DNA of 64,000 nucleotides. Origin: Brevundimonas sp. (GTDB lineage: Bacteria; Pseudomonadota; Alphaproteobacteria; Caulobacterales; Caulobacteraceae). The position numbers and the translations under genes are program-made. The stretch is taken from NCBI RefSeq assembly GCF_013912005.1, contig NZ_JACESB010000010.1, positions 1-64,000 on the forward strand, in the 5' to 3' direction. The notes below the pieces were generated by a model that did not search any database, was not told where the DNA came from, and saw only the letters and a program-made list of their open reading frames with translations. This document shows positions 9,296 to 17,711 of this stretch, one piece after another. Within the stretch, counting starts at the first letter, position 1. Every line of letters starts with the position of its first letter.

Positions 9296-9311
9296 CCGCC
9301 TGAACGCCGCG

Positions 9312-10397
9312 TCAAGCGTTGGCGTTGGCATTGGCGGTGGCGGTGGCGAGCCGCGGCGCCGCCCGGCCTGCGGAGGCGCGGTCGACCACCGCGTGGGGCA
9401 GGACCGTGAATCGCCAGTCTGAGCCTCGTCGCGCCCCTGCGAGCCGCGCGGCGATGAGCCGGACCGCCTCGCCGCCCATGTCCTTCAGCGGTTGGTGCAC
9501 GGTGGTCAGAGGCGGCCACACGATCTCCGACACCGGGGTGTCGTCGAAGCCGGTGATCGACAGATGCCCCGGCACGTCGAGGCCGCGTCCATGGGCGGCC
9601 GACAGGGCTCCTGCCGCCATGTCGTCGTTGGCGCAGACGAGGGCGGTGGGCGGATCGGGCTGATCGAACAGCCGGGCGGCGAGCACGCTGCCGGACCGGA
9701 AGGTGAAATCCCCCCCCACCACGGTCACGGCGTCGTCGTCCAGGCCGCGCTCGGCGAGGGCCCGTTTCAACCCGTCCAGACGCTGCTCCGCCGACAGGTG
9801 GCCCTCGATGCCGCTGATGAAGGCGAACCGCCGGTGTCCGAGATCCAGCAGGCGCCGCGCGATGTCGTAGCCGCCGGCCTCGTCATCGATGCCGACGCCA
9901 TCGGCGACCGACCGGCCGGGCCCTCCGGGAGAGATCGCTGCAACCTCGCAACCCTGTCGGCGGATGTCCTCGATCAGGGTCGCGTCGTCCGCGAACGGCG
10001 GCGTCAGGATCACGCCCTGGCAACGCTGGGTGGTCACCAGCTCGAGCACCTGTGCGCGCCGGTCCGGGCTCTGTTGCGCCACGTGGCGGGTCATCAGCTG
10101 AAAGCCGAGCGCCAGGCACTCGCGCAGCGCGCCCAGCTCCAGCGCCGAGGCGTAGAAGGAATTGGGCTCCGCCTCCAGGTCCGAGGCCAGGATCAGGGCC
10201 AGCATGCGGCTGCGTCCGCCGGCGAGGGACCGGGCCTGCGGGTTGACCCGGTAGTTCAGCGCCGCCACCGCCGCCAGCACCCGGTCGCGCACCTCGGGCC
10301 GGACATTGGGGCCCCCGTTGAGCACGCGCGAGACGGTGGTGCGGCCGACCCCGGACTGTCGCGCCACGTCGTCGATGGTCGGCTTCCTGGACGTCAA
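9312..10397 (-). CDS. LacI/GalR-family transcriptional repressor
   Basis: A 361-aa repressor. The N-terminal helix-turn-helix and hinge are classic (TIDDVARQSGVGRTTVSRVL), followed by a periplasmic-binding-protein-like effector domain (ALVCANDDMAAGALSAA, ITGFDDTPVSEIVWPPLTTV). No ATG fits: the sequence before the HTH starts with TTG at 10397, six residues ahead of TIDDVA, placed just after a strong AGGAGGG site. A longer form from an upstream ATG would add an unlikely Cys/Arg-rich tail. The C-terminus ends in a short Ala-Asn-Ala repeat from a GGC-TTG-type simple repeat. It is divergent from the MFS gene and probably binds the two identical palindromes at 7659 and 9273, released by a sugar. 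Confidence 0.93.
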   Translation of the reverse strand: MTSRKPTIDDVARQSGVGRTTVSRVLNGGPNVRPEVRDRVLAAVAALNYRVNPQARSLAGGRSRMLALILASDLEAEPNSFYASALELGALRECLALGFQLMTRHVAQQSPDRRAQVLELVTTQRCQGVILTPPFADDATLIEDIRRQGCEVAAISPGGPGRSVADGVGIDDEAGGYDIARRLLDLGHRRFAFISGIEGHLSAEQRLDGLKRALAERGLDDDAVTVVGGDFTFRSGSVLAARLFDQPDPPTALVCANDDMAAGALSAAHGRGLDVPGHLSITGFDDTPVSEIVWPPLTTVHQPLKDMGGEAVRLIAARLAGARRGSDWRFTVLPHAVVDRASAGRAAPRLATATANANANA

Positions 10398-10488
10398 GCT
10401 CCCTCCTGAAGACAGGGGCGCGCGCCTCCGCGCCGCGCAGGCTCTACAATAGGTCGACGCGACGCGCAGGGCGACCTCATATGTCGGC

Positions 10489-11715
10489 ATGATCGCCCCC
10501 GCCGCCGAGTCGACGCCATCCCATCGGTCCCGCTGGTTCATCCTCGGTTACGGTGCGGCCCAGGCCGGGGCCTTCATCTCTTTCATTCCGGTGCTGACGC
10601 TGCTGCTGCCGGGCAAGGCCGAGATGATCGGCGGCGCGGACAAGGCCCTGCTGCTCAGTCAGATGGCCATTCTGGGCGGGCTGACCGCCGCCGGGGCCAA
10701 TCTGTTGTTCGGCAGCCTGAGCGATCGCACGCGGAGCCCTCTCGGCCGGCGGCGGCCATGGATCCTGGCCGGCCTGTCGCTGGTCGCCGCGGCCCTGGCC
10801 CTGATCGGCGGAGCGACCGGTCCGCTGCAGCTGGCCCTGGGCGTGGTGGCCTTTCAGCTGGCCGTCAACGCCGTGTACGCGCCGCTCACCGCCCTCGTCC
10901 CGGACATGGTGGCCGACGACCAGAAAGGCCTGGTCTCGGCCTGGGCCGGGGCCGCCCTGCCCGTCGCCAACCTGTTCACGGCGGTGGTCGTGACCCGGCT
11001 GGCGGGCTCGCCCGCCCTGCAGTTCGGGGTCGTGATCGCCGTGGCCGCGATGATGATCCTGCCCTTCGCCCTCACCCTGCGCGAACCCGCGGCGCCGCGC
11101 GTCGCCGCCGCGGCGCCGCGGCTGTCTTTCGAGGCCCTGGGGGACAGACGGTTCTTCTGGACCTTCGTCTCGCGCCTGCTGATTGAGAGCGCGGTGGCGA
11201 TCAACACCCTCTTCCTGCTGTTCCTGCTGCAGGAGCTGCCCGGCGGACGGCCGCAGGGATGGTCCGCCCTCGAACTGTTCGGCGCGCTCCTCGTCGCCTC
11301 CACCGGGGCGGCGGCGCTCGGCGGCTTCGTCGGCGGCGTGGGCTCCGACCGGCTGCGGAGACGCCGGATCTTCGTCGTCGCCGGCGGCCTCGGCATGGCC
11401 GCGGCGCTGGCCCTGATGGTGATCTGGCCGGCCTGGCCGGGGCCGCTGGCGGGCCAGCTGCTGTTCGGCGCGGCGCACGGCCTGCACGCCACCACGGTCG
11501 CGGCCATGACGGCCGAAATCCTGCCCGACCGGACGGCGGCCGGGCGCGATCTGGGGGTGATGAACATGGCGATCGCCCTGCCGCAGAGCCTGGCCCCGGC
11601 CTCGGCCGCCGTCCTGCTGGGTCTGGGCCTGCCGCTGACCGCGGTCTTCCTTGCGGCCGCCGTCGCCGCCCTGGTCTCCGCAGGCGTCCTTGCGCCCCTC
11701 AGGCGTCTGGCCTGA
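10489..11715 (+). CDS. MFS sugar transporter
   Basis: A 408-aa major facilitator protein with about 12 hydrophobic segments. The loop 2-3 signature LSDRTRSPLGRRRPWI (about residues 78-93) is typical of the glycoside/oligosaccharide-type MFS members of Caulobacter and Xanthomonas sugar loci. It would move the sugar from periplasm to cytoplasm. It starts 91 bases from the divergent repressor, with no strong ribosome site and no copy of the palindrome in the gap, so its control by the adjacent LacI is unproven. Substrate specificity is inferred from the locus only. Confidence 0.88.
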   Translation: MIAPAAESTPSHRSRWFILGYGAAQAGAFISFIPVLTLLLPGKAEMIGGADKALLLSQMAILGGLTAAGANLLFGSLSDRTRSPLGRRRPWILAGLSLVAAALALIGGATGPLQLALGVVAFQLAVNAVYAPLTALVPDMVADDQKGLVSAWAGAALPVANLFTAVVVTRLAGSPALQFGVVIAVAAMMILPFALTLREPAAPRVAAAAPRLSFEALGDRRFFWTFVSRLLIESAVAINTLFLLFLLQELPGGRPQGWSALELFGALLVASTGAAALGGFVGGVGSDRLRRRRIFVVAGGLGMAAALALMVIWPAWPGPLAGQLLFGAAHGLHATTVAAMTAEILPDRTAAGRDLGVMNMAIALPQSLAPASAAVLLGLGLPLTAVFLAAAVAALVSAGVLAPLRRLA

Positions 11716-11916
11716 CCGACCGCGAAGTCGCCGGAACCCACGACCTCAACGCCGCACCGGCGACGGCGAAATCAGCGATTCCCGCCGTCAGCTTCGGGTC
11801 ATGTCCGGCCTGTCGGGCGGCGCCGACACCGGGTATCGAGAGCGGACGATCTGAACCGCCGCAATGAGTCAGAAGCGCGCCTGACCGAATCGCCAACGCC
11901 CTCTCGCCCCTCACCC

Positions 11917-12372
11917 ATGCCCTCCATCCTCTTCGTCTGCCTCGGCAACATCTGTCGCTCGCCCCTGGCCGAGGGCGCGCTGCGGGCCGAGGCGCGGCGC
12001 CTGAACCTCGACCTCCACATCGACTCCGCCGGCACGGGGAACTGGCACGCCGGCGAGCCGCCGGACGCGCGGGCGATCGCCGTGGCGGCGCGGCATGGGG
12101 TCGACATCTCGGGCCTGCGGGCGCGGCAGGTGCGGCGCGCCGATTTCCGCCGCTTCACCCATGTGATCGCGCTGGACCACGACAACCTCGCCGACCTGCG
12201 CCGCCTGGCGCCCTCCGACGCGACCGCCGGGCTCAGCCTGCTGCTCGACCACGTCCCCGGCCGCGAGGGCCAGGCCGTGGCCGACCCGTGGTTCGGCGAC
12301 GCCGCCGGCTTCGACGCGACCTGGGCCGAGGTCACGGCGGCGGCGCGGGCGCTGGCGCGGCTGGCGGGCTGA
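11917..12372 (+). CDS. Low-molecular-weight protein tyrosine phosphatase
   Basis: A 151-aa cytoplasmic phosphatase. The P-loop CLGNICRS (nucleophile C8, R14; CX5R) is at the very N-terminus and the general acid is in VADPWFGD near residue 122, both as the family requires. Length is normal. Bacterial members often act on tyrosine kinases of polysaccharide export or on arginine phosphate. No kinase is adjacent; the polysaccharide locus is about 30 kb away. The gene stands alone, 201 bases after the MFS gene and converging on the S41 protease. Confidence 0.93.
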   Translation: MPSILFVCLGNICRSPLAEGALRAEARRLNLDLHIDSAGTGNWHAGEPPDARAIAVAARHGVDISGLRARQVRRADFRRFTHVIALDHDNLADLRRLAPSDATAGLSLLLDHVPGREGQAVADPWFGDAAGFDATWAEVTAAARALARLAG

Positions 12373-12390
12373 GCGGGCGCGCGGCGCCGA

Positions 12391-13461
12391 TCAGCCGGCC
12401 GGCGCCTCCAGGGCGGCCAACCCCTCCTCCGCGAGGGCCCGGCGTACGCCCTCGGCGTCCGCCAGTATGGCGTCCAGCGCCAGACGGTGCGCCCGCGCCA
12501 GCGCCTGTTCGGCCGGCGTCTCCACGTCGGGCCTGACGCCGACGCCCTCCCAGTTCGCCCCGGTGGCCGTGTGGGTGACGACCTGCATCGGGATGAAGGC
12601 CGCGAAGCCCTCCGCCAGCGGCCGGAACCCGCCCGGAGTCGCCGCGCCGTAGGTGGTCTGCCCGACCAGGGTCGCCCGGCCCATGGCCTGAAGGTCGTAG
12701 GCGAACTCCTCCGCGCCCGAGCCGGTGTTTCCGTCGATCAGCACATAGACGGGCTTGCCGACGTAGGCCGGCGTCCTCGGCTCGGCGTGATAGATGCGGG
12801 CCTCCGCCGGCGCGAAACGCTCTTCCGCCCTGACCGTCGGCGTGCGCTCCGCCACCAGATGGCCGATCGCGTTCGCCACCCCGGCGGGCTCGCCGCCCGG
12901 AGCCCCGCGGACGTCGATGATCAGCGCCTCCGTGTCGGCCAGCAGGCCGATCGCCGCCGCCAGCTTCTCCGCGGCGGGCGGAGCGTCGAGGAACATGTTG
13001 ATGCGCAGGTACCCCACGTTGCCGGCCAGCCAGCGGACCTCCGGGACCTCCCCGCCGCGCAGGCGCACTTCCTCATGGAAGGCCGCCACCTCTTCCGGCG
13101 GAGGCGGCCCTTCGCGGAATCCGGCGGTGACATCCGGCCCCAGGTAGCGGACGGCGAAGTGCCGGTCGTTGACGAGGGGTGCGACCTTGCCCTCGATCAG
13201 CGCCAGGAGGGCCGCGGCGTCGGCGGCGCTGCGGAACTCGCCGCGCGCCTCCATCGCCTCGATCTCCCGCGCGGCGGCGGCCCCGCGCTCGGGAAAGGCG
13301 AAGCGCTCGCGCAACACCTGCGCCAGCGACAGGACCACGGCGCTGTTGCGCTCCGGACTCATCGTCACGCCTTGCGGGTCGGCGGACTGGGCCCCGGCCG
13401 CGGCCGGCGCCAGCACCAGGGCGATGACGGCCGCGCAGACGGCCGGAATTCGTCGAATCAT
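12391..13461 (-). CDS. Secreted S41-family (tail-specific-type) peptidase
   Basis: A 356-aa protein with a Sec signal (cleavage about AAAGAQS, residue 25). An N-terminal helical region resembling the interphotoreceptor-retinoid-binding-protein type is followed by the S41 core: VGYLRINMF, then LIIDVRGAPGGE, the serine motif IDGNTGSGAEEFAYDL, and GVGVRPD near the end. No PDZ domain is evident, as in the short IRBP-like subgroup. It probably cleaves unfolded periplasmic proteins or peptides. GGGAGGG precedes the ATG. It is monocistronic and convergent with the phosphatase gene. Confidence 0.88.
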   Translation of the reverse strand: MIRRIPAVCAAVIALVLAPAAAGAQSADPQGVTMSPERNSAVVLSLAQVLRERFAFPERGAAAAREIEAMEARGEFRSAADAAALLALIEGKVAPLVNDRHFAVRYLGPDVTAGFREGPPPPEEVAAFHEEVRLRGGEVPEVRWLAGNVGYLRINMFLDAPPAAEKLAAAIGLLADTEALIIDVRGAPGGEPAGVANAIGHLVAERTPTVRAEERFAPAEARIYHAEPRTPAYVGKPVYVLIDGNTGSGAEEFAYDLQAMGRATLVGQTTYGAATPGGFRPLAEGFAAFIPMQVVTHTATGANWEGVGVRPDVETPAEQALARAHRLALDAILADAEGVRRALAEEGLAALEAPAG

Positions 13462-13581
13462 GATCCCTCCCGAAATCTCGCCATCGAGAGGCGTCCGGAG
13501 CGGCCAGCGGATGCAGCCCGCCGCGAAATTTCGCTGGTCCGCGCCTCGTCCTCCGGCGGGCCGGCGCCGGGGGGCTGACGA

Positions 13582-14619
13582 TCAGGCGTGGTCCCGGAGC
13601 CGCAGCGCCTCGACCACCCCGGTCGCCCGGCCGCCCGAAACCACGGCCCCGCCGGCGAGGGCGTAGACCACCCCGTCCACCGCCGCCGCCGCCAGCCCGT
13701 GCCGGGGCGTGGCCATGTCCGGGCCGGCCTCCCAGCGGTCGGCCGCCGGGTCGTAGATCCAGGTCTCGGGGAACACCCCGCCGCCGCCGGGCGCGAACCA
13801 CTCCCCGCCGAAGGCGACCAGCCGCCCCCCGACCGCCGCCACGGCCAGACCGCCGCCGACCTGCTGTCCGGTCGCCGGCGAGGCGGGGATCGGCGCCCGC
13901 GTCTCCCACCGGTCGGCCTGCGGGTCGTAGCGGTCCAGCCGCCCCGTGCCGCCGCCGCTCACCGTGCGCCCACCGGCCACCCACAGGGCCCCGTCCAGCA
14001 CCGCCCCGGCGGCGCTGTTGCGGGCCATCGGACAGGGCGCCGCCGTCTCCCAGCGGCCCTCCGCCGGGCGGAAGACCCGGTGCGTCGCCACGTCGACCTG
14101 GTGGTTCCACTGGCCGTTGGCGGCCCCCGGCGAGCGGCCGGTGGCCAGGTGGATGCGCCCGTCCAGTTCGGCCCCGACGGTCTCGGCCAGCGGCGCCGGC
14201 AGCCGCCCCGCCTCGACCCAGCGGTCGCCGTCCAGGGCCCAGACCTCGGTCATCGAGGTCCACTCGCCGGCCTCCGACCGGCCATAGCCGCCGAGCGCAT
14301 AGACCCGGCCCGCGGCCTCGGCCGCGATCATCGGATGGTGCCGCGGCGCCGGCAGGCGCGGGCCCTCGCTCCAGCGGTCGGCGGCCGGGTCATAGACGCC
14401 CGTGCGGTCCTCGATCTCCGTCACGCCCCCGGCCCGGCGCAGCCCGCCGGCGACCACGATCCGCCCGCCCGAGACGGCGCAGTAGACCTCCTGCATCGCC
14501 CACGGCAGCGTCGCCCGGGCCGTCCAGGCGGGGGTCGGCTCCTGCGCGCAGGCGGCGAACGGAACGGCCGCCGAGGCTCCGGCGGCGGCGAGGAAGGCGC
14601 GGCGATCGAGCTGGGTCAT
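13582..14619 (-). CDS. Kelch-repeat protein with Tat signal
   Basis: A 345-aa protein built of about six kelch repeats, expected to form a beta-propeller. Repeats show the paired-Gly and spaced Tyr/Trp pattern (VYALGGYGRSEAGEW, LWVAGGRTVSGGGTGRLDRYDP, RLVAFGGEW). The N-terminus LDRRAFLAAAG followed by Ala-rich sequence and ACAQ is a twin-arginine signal, so it is exported folded to the periplasm. No catalytic motif of a galactose oxidase or N-acetylneuraminate epimerase is certain by eye. It lies 42 bases downstream of rsmD on the same strand and may be co-transcribed. Function unknown beyond a likely binding role. Confidence 0.85.
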   Translation of the reverse strand: MTQLDRRAFLAAAGASAAVPFAACAQEPTPAWTARATLPWAMQEVYCAVSGGRIVVAGGLRRAGGVTEIEDRTGVYDPAADRWSEGPRLPAPRHHPMIAAEAAGRVYALGGYGRSEAGEWTSMTEVWALDGDRWVEAGRLPAPLAETVGAELDGRIHLATGRSPGAANGQWNHQVDVATHRVFRPAEGRWETAAPCPMARNSAAGAVLDGALWVAGGRTVSGGGTGRLDRYDPQADRWETRAPIPASPATGQQVGGGLAVAAVGGRLVAFGGEWFAPGGGGVFPETWIYDPAADRWEAGPDMATPRHGLAAAAVDGVVYALAGGAVVSGGRATGVVEALRLRDHA

Positions 14620-14661
14620 GCGCCCAGCCTGCCCCGGAACCGCCCCCCGCGCCAGACGGCT

Positions 14662-15234
14662 TCAGGCCGCCGCGGCGGCCCTCAGGAACAGCACCCGCGC
14701 CGCGCCGTAGTCGCGCGCGTCCAGCCGGTCATAGCCCGGCGTGTCGATCTCCGGCTCGTCCGAGCCGCGCTCGAACACCACGATCGCCCCCGGCTTCAGC
14801 CAGCTCCCCTCCAGCAGCCGCGCCAGCGCCTGCTCCCCCAGCCCCTTGCCGTAGGGCGGGTCGAGGAAGGCCAGGTCGAAGGCCTCGCCGGCCGAGCCCG
14901 GCCGCACGCCCAGATCGGTCGCGCTGCGCCGGTGCACCCGCGTGCGGCCCATCAGGCCCCAGGCGTCGGCGTTCTCGCGGATCGCCCCGCGCGCCGCGTC
15001 GTCGGTCTCGACGAACAGGGCGAAGGCCGCGCCCCGGCTGATCGCCTCGAAGCCCAGCGCCCCCGAGCCGGCGAACAGGTCGACGACGCGCGCCCCCTCC
15101 AGCGGCTCGGCCCAGGCGGCGTGCTCCAGCACGTTGAACACGGCCTGCCGCGCCCGGTCAGAGGTCGGGCGCGTGCCCTGCCCCTCCGGCGCCACGATGG
15201 TCCGGCCCTTCAGGCTTCCGGCGACGATGCGCAT
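14662..15234 (-). CDS. rsmD: 16S rRNA (guanine(966)-N(2))-methyltransferase RsmD
   Basis: A 190-aa SAM-dependent methyltransferase modifying G966 in 16S rRNA. N-terminus MRIVAGSLKGR and the following RPTSDRARQAVFNVL are typical of RsmD; motif I is VDLFAGSGALGFEA and the catalytic motif IV is FLDPPYGKG. Length is normal. It starts 3 bases after the rluB stop, so the two RNA-modification genes form a tight pair. The assignment rests on these family-specific motifs. Confidence 0.95.
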   Translation of the reverse strand: MRIVAGSLKGRTIVAPEGQGTRPTSDRARQAVFNVLEHAAWAEPLEGARVVDLFAGSGALGFEAISRGAAFALFVETDDAARGAIRENADAWGLMGRTRVHRRSATDLGVRPGSAGEAFDLAFLDPPYGKGLGEQALARLLEGSWLKPGAIVVFERGSDEPEIDTPGYDRLDARDYGAARVLFLRAAAAA

Positions 15235-15237
15235 GGA

Positions 15238-16653
15238 TCAGCCGCCCGTGCGTGGTCTGCGCGAACCGCCGGGACGCGATCCTCCCGGCCGCGGCCCCGC
15301 CGGCTTGCCGAAGCCGCGACCGGCCGGCTTGCCGCCCGCCGCCGGGCGTCCGCCCGGGCGCGCCCCGAAGGCCGGCTTGCCGCCGCCCCCGCTCTTGCGC
15401 GGGCCGCCGGCGCCGCGCGGCGTGTCGATGAACTGGTCCTCGCGCGGCTTGAAGGTCCGCTTCGGCCGCTCCGGGCGCGCGGCCGCCTCGCCCTCGGTCG
15501 CCTCCGGGCGGGCGCGGGGCCTGAAGCCCTTCTTCGGGTGCTCGAACTTCGGCTTCGCCTTCGCCCAGCCGTCCTTCTTCGGCGCCCGCCGGCCCGTGTC
15601 GCCGCCCTCGGCGACCGCGGCCTCGGCGGCGCGGACCCGGCTCGGCTTGCGCGACGGGTCGGACATGGCCGAACCCGAGCGGCCCTTGACGATCGGCGCC
15701 GAGGTGCGGCGGCCGGGGATCGGCGCCGGCGTCTCGACCGTGTTGCCGGTCGGCAGGTTCTCGGGGCGGATGTACTGGCCCAGCATCTCGCGGATCACCC
15801 GCGGCCCGACCTCCTCGACCGCCCCGACCGGCAGCGTCCCCAGCTGGAACGGGCCGTAGGCGAGGCGGATCAGCCGGTTCACGGTCAGGCCGAGGTGCTC
15901 CAGCACCTTGCGGACCTCGCGGTTCTTGCCTTCGGTGATCGAGACGCTGATCCACAGGTTGGCCGAGGCCTTCTCGCCCTCCGCGGCCGGCTTCGCCTTG
16001 TCCAGCGTCGCCTCGACCGGGCCGTAGCGGACGCCGTCGACCGTCACCCCGTCCTTCAGCGTGTCCAGCTGGGCCTGGGTCACCCGGCCGCGGGCGCGGG
16101 CCCGGTACTGGCGCACCAGCTCGGTCGAGGGCAGCTCCAGCGCCCGGCTCAGCTCGCCGTCGTTGGTCAGGATCAGCAGGCCCTCGGTGTTGAGGTCCAG
16201 CCGGCCGACCGAGATCACCCGCGGCAGGCTGCTCGGCAGGGCGTCGAACACCGTCGGCCGCCCCTGCGGGTCGCCGTGCGAGGTCACCAGGCCCGACGGT
16301 TTGTGGTAGCGCCACACCCGCGTCGCCTGGGCCGCGCCGATCGGCTTGCCGTCGACGGTGATGACGTCCTCGCGGGTCACCAGGGTCGCCGGGGTGTCGA
16401 GGATCTTGCCGTTCACCGCCACCCGGCCGAGGCCGATCAGCCGCTCGACCTCGCGGCGCGAGGCGATGCCCGCCCGGGCCATGGCCTTGGCGATGCGCTC
16501 GGTGCGCTTCGGCTCGGCCGGCGCGGCGCCGGGCTTGCCGCCCTTCGGCGGCCCCTTGGCGGCGCCCTCGGCGTAGGGTTTGCGGTGCCCGGGCTTCCGG
16601 TCGTCTTGACGCGGGCGGGGCTTCTTGTCGTTGTCATTCGGATGGCGGACCAT
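15238..16653 (-). CDS. rluB: 23S rRNA pseudouridine synthase, RluB/RsuA family
   Basis: A 471-aa enzyme converting a specific 23S rRNA uridine to pseudouridine. A basic N-terminal tail is followed by an S4 RNA-binding domain (IAKAMARAGIASRREVERLI, about residues 50-100) and the synthase domain with catalytic Asp in SVGRLDLNTEGLLILT. After about residue 300 there is a long low-complexity tail rich in Arg, Pro, Gly and Lys with RPAAGGKPAGRGFGKP-type repeats, common in alphaproteobacterial RluB. The start at 16653 (MVRHPNDND) is preferred; the frame stays open further upstream, but that part is antisense to tadA. The first 12 bases overlap the start of divergent tadA. RluB versus RluE/RsuA is decided only by length and overall likeness. 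Confidence 0.9.
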   Translation of the reverse strand: MVRHPNDNDKKPRPRQDDRKPGHRKPYAEGAAKGPPKGGKPGAAPAEPKRTERIAKAMARAGIASRREVERLIGLGRVAVNGKILDTPATLVTREDVITVDGKPIGAAQATRVWRYHKPSGLVTSHGDPQGRPTVFDALPSSLPRVISVGRLDLNTEGLLILTNDGELSRALELPSTELVRQYRARARGRVTQAQLDTLKDGVTVDGVRYGPVEATLDKAKPAAEGEKASANLWISVSITEGKNREVRKVLEHLGLTVNRLIRLAYGPFQLGTLPVGAVEEVGPRVIREMLGQYIRPENLPTGNTVETPAPIPGRRTSAPIVKGRSGSAMSDPSRKPSRVRAAEAAVAEGGDTGRRAPKKDGWAKAKPKFEHPKKGFRPRARPEATEGEAAARPERPKRTFKPREDQFIDTPRGAGGPRKSGGGGKPAFGARPGGRPAAGGKPAGRGFGKPAGPRPGGSRPGGSRRPRTGG

Positions 16654-17127
16654 GATGAGCGGTTCATGCGCATGGCGCTGGACCAAGCGCAAGCGGCGGC
16701 GGACGAGGGCGAGACGCCGGTCGGCTGCGTGATCGTCGACGAGAGCGACGGAAGCGTCGTCGCCACGGGCCGCAACCACCCGATCGGCGCCCATGATCCG
16801 ACCGCCCACGCCGAGATCGCCGCCCTCCGCGCCGCGGCGGCGCAGCGGGGCAACTACCGGCTGACCGGCCTGACCCTCTATGTGACGCTGGAGCCCTGCG
16901 CCATGTGCGCCGGCGCGATCAGCCACGCCCGCATCGGCCGCGTCGTCTGGGGCGCCGACGACCCCAAGGGCGGCGCGGTCGCGCACGGCCCGCGGTTCTT
17001 CGAACAACCCACCTGCCACTGGCGCCCGGCGGCGGAGGGCGGCGTGCTGGCGCCCGAGGCCGCGACCCTGCTGCGCGACTTCTTCCGCGCCCGGCGAGGG
17101 CAGTCTCGTCAGAAGTTCTCCTCATAA
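16642..17127 (+). CDS. tadA: tRNA(Ala/Arg-type) adenosine-34 deaminase TadA
   Basis: A 161-aa zinc deaminase making inosine at tRNA wobble position 34. The zinc/catalytic motif PTAHAEIA (H56, E58) and PCAMCAGA (C86, C89) are intact. The start at 16642 (MADHDERFMRMA) matches the usual TadA N-terminal length but overlaps the divergent rluB start by 12 bases; an in-frame ATG at 16666 would avoid overlap and still leave the core. Neither has a clear ribosome site. Its end overlaps the end of the convergent small gene by 19 bases. Confidence 0.93.
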   Translation: MADHDERFMRMALDQAQAAADEGETPVGCVIVDESDGSVVATGRNHPIGAHDPTAHAEIAALRAAAAQRGNYRLTGLTLYVTLEPCAMCAGAISHARIGRVVWGADDPKGGAVAHGPRFFEQPTCHWRPAAEGGVLAPEAATLLRDFFRARRGQSRQKFSS

Positions 17128-17393
17128 TCGAGGTCAATAGGCTGGCCGTCGCGGTACCGGAGGGTCCAGCCGGGGAACCGGTGGATGAGCTTCACCCGCA
17201 TTTCGAGGATCGCCCATCTCACAGTCCTGAGAGGGTCGTGACCGACGACTGCCCCCTTCAAACCGATCGGCTGAACCTCATAGGCGCATCGGAACTCCCC
17301 CATGCGTCCCGCAAGCTCAACGGGAGCTCCTATGCGGAAGTCCAGTGCAGTCCAGTCCCCGGACGGCGATGTGGCCGAGACGGCAAATCGCAT
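17109..17393 (-). CDS. Small hypothetical protein, possibly DUF6968-like
   Basis: A 94-aa protein starting at ATG 17393, only 4 bases after the stop of the upstream secreted-protein gene, so the two are almost certainly co-expressed. It has no signal peptide or membrane segment. Short beta-strand-like stretches (GEFRCAYEVQPIGL, WTLRYRDGQPIDLDYEENF) around one amphipathic helix (LRTVRWAILEMRVKLI) resemble small DUF6968-type proteins, but I cannot confirm that. The gene belongs to an AT-richer stretch than its neighbours and its 3' end overlaps tadA. A cytoplasmic partner or immunity role for the secreted neighbour is possible but speculative. Confidence 0.6.
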   Translation of the reverse strand: MRFAVSATSPSGDWTALDFRIGAPVELAGRMGEFRCAYEVQPIGLKGAVVGHDPLRTVRWAILEMRVKLIHRFPGWTLRYRDGQPIDLDYEENF

Positions 17394-17397
17394 CAGC

Positions 17398-17682
17398 TCA
17401 TTGGCGGCATCGTCTATAGCAGTTTCCCCAACGTTCCCGCGCGACCGCCTTGCATACCACCTTGGATGCGTAGTCCGGGGCCACAATGTCGCAGAAGATA
17501 TACTCGCCTTCCAACGTCCAATCACATGCGTCGTAGCATTCACTGATCGTCTGATGGTCCGCCGGGGGACACTGGGCTCCGAGGCAGGTTTGAGCAACCG
17601 CCTCCCCCGAACAGGCGCCTGATCCGGGTGAGTTCGGAACCAGAGCTAAACCAAGCACGGCCGTAAGGAGTTTCAACTTCAT
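17398..17682 (-). CDS. Small secreted cysteine-rich protein with twin CX3C motifs
   Basis: A 94-aa protein with a Sec signal (MKLKLLTAVLGLALV, likely cleavage after EAVA at residue 30). The mature part of about 64 residues then has eight cysteines (33, 38, 49, 53, 64, 77, 88, 92), including CYDAC and CYRRC, two CX3C units as in disulfide-locked helical hairpins. It starts after a strong GGGAGGT site. I recognise no family. The AT-richer base composition and coupling to the following small cytoplasmic gene suggest a small acquired unit. It is divergent from the MliC-like lipoprotein gene with 29 bases between starts. Confidence 0.72.
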   Translation of the reverse strand: MKLKLLTAVLGLALVPNSPGSGACSGEAVAQTCLGAQCPPADHQTISECYDACDWTLEGEYIFCDIVAPDYASKVVCKAVARERWGNCYRRCRQ

Positions 17683-17711
17683 CGCGGAGCACCTCCCAGG
17701 AGAATACCATC

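Noticed and set aside
9312-9350. GGCGTT-type simple repeat at the end of the repressor gene
   Set aside because: It is in frame and only lengthens the C-terminus with Ala-Asn units; no sign of a mobile or regulatory element.
16654-17019. Extended N-terminus for rluB through the tadA gene
   Set aside because: The extra sequence is antisense to the zinc motifs of tadA and has no RluB likeness.
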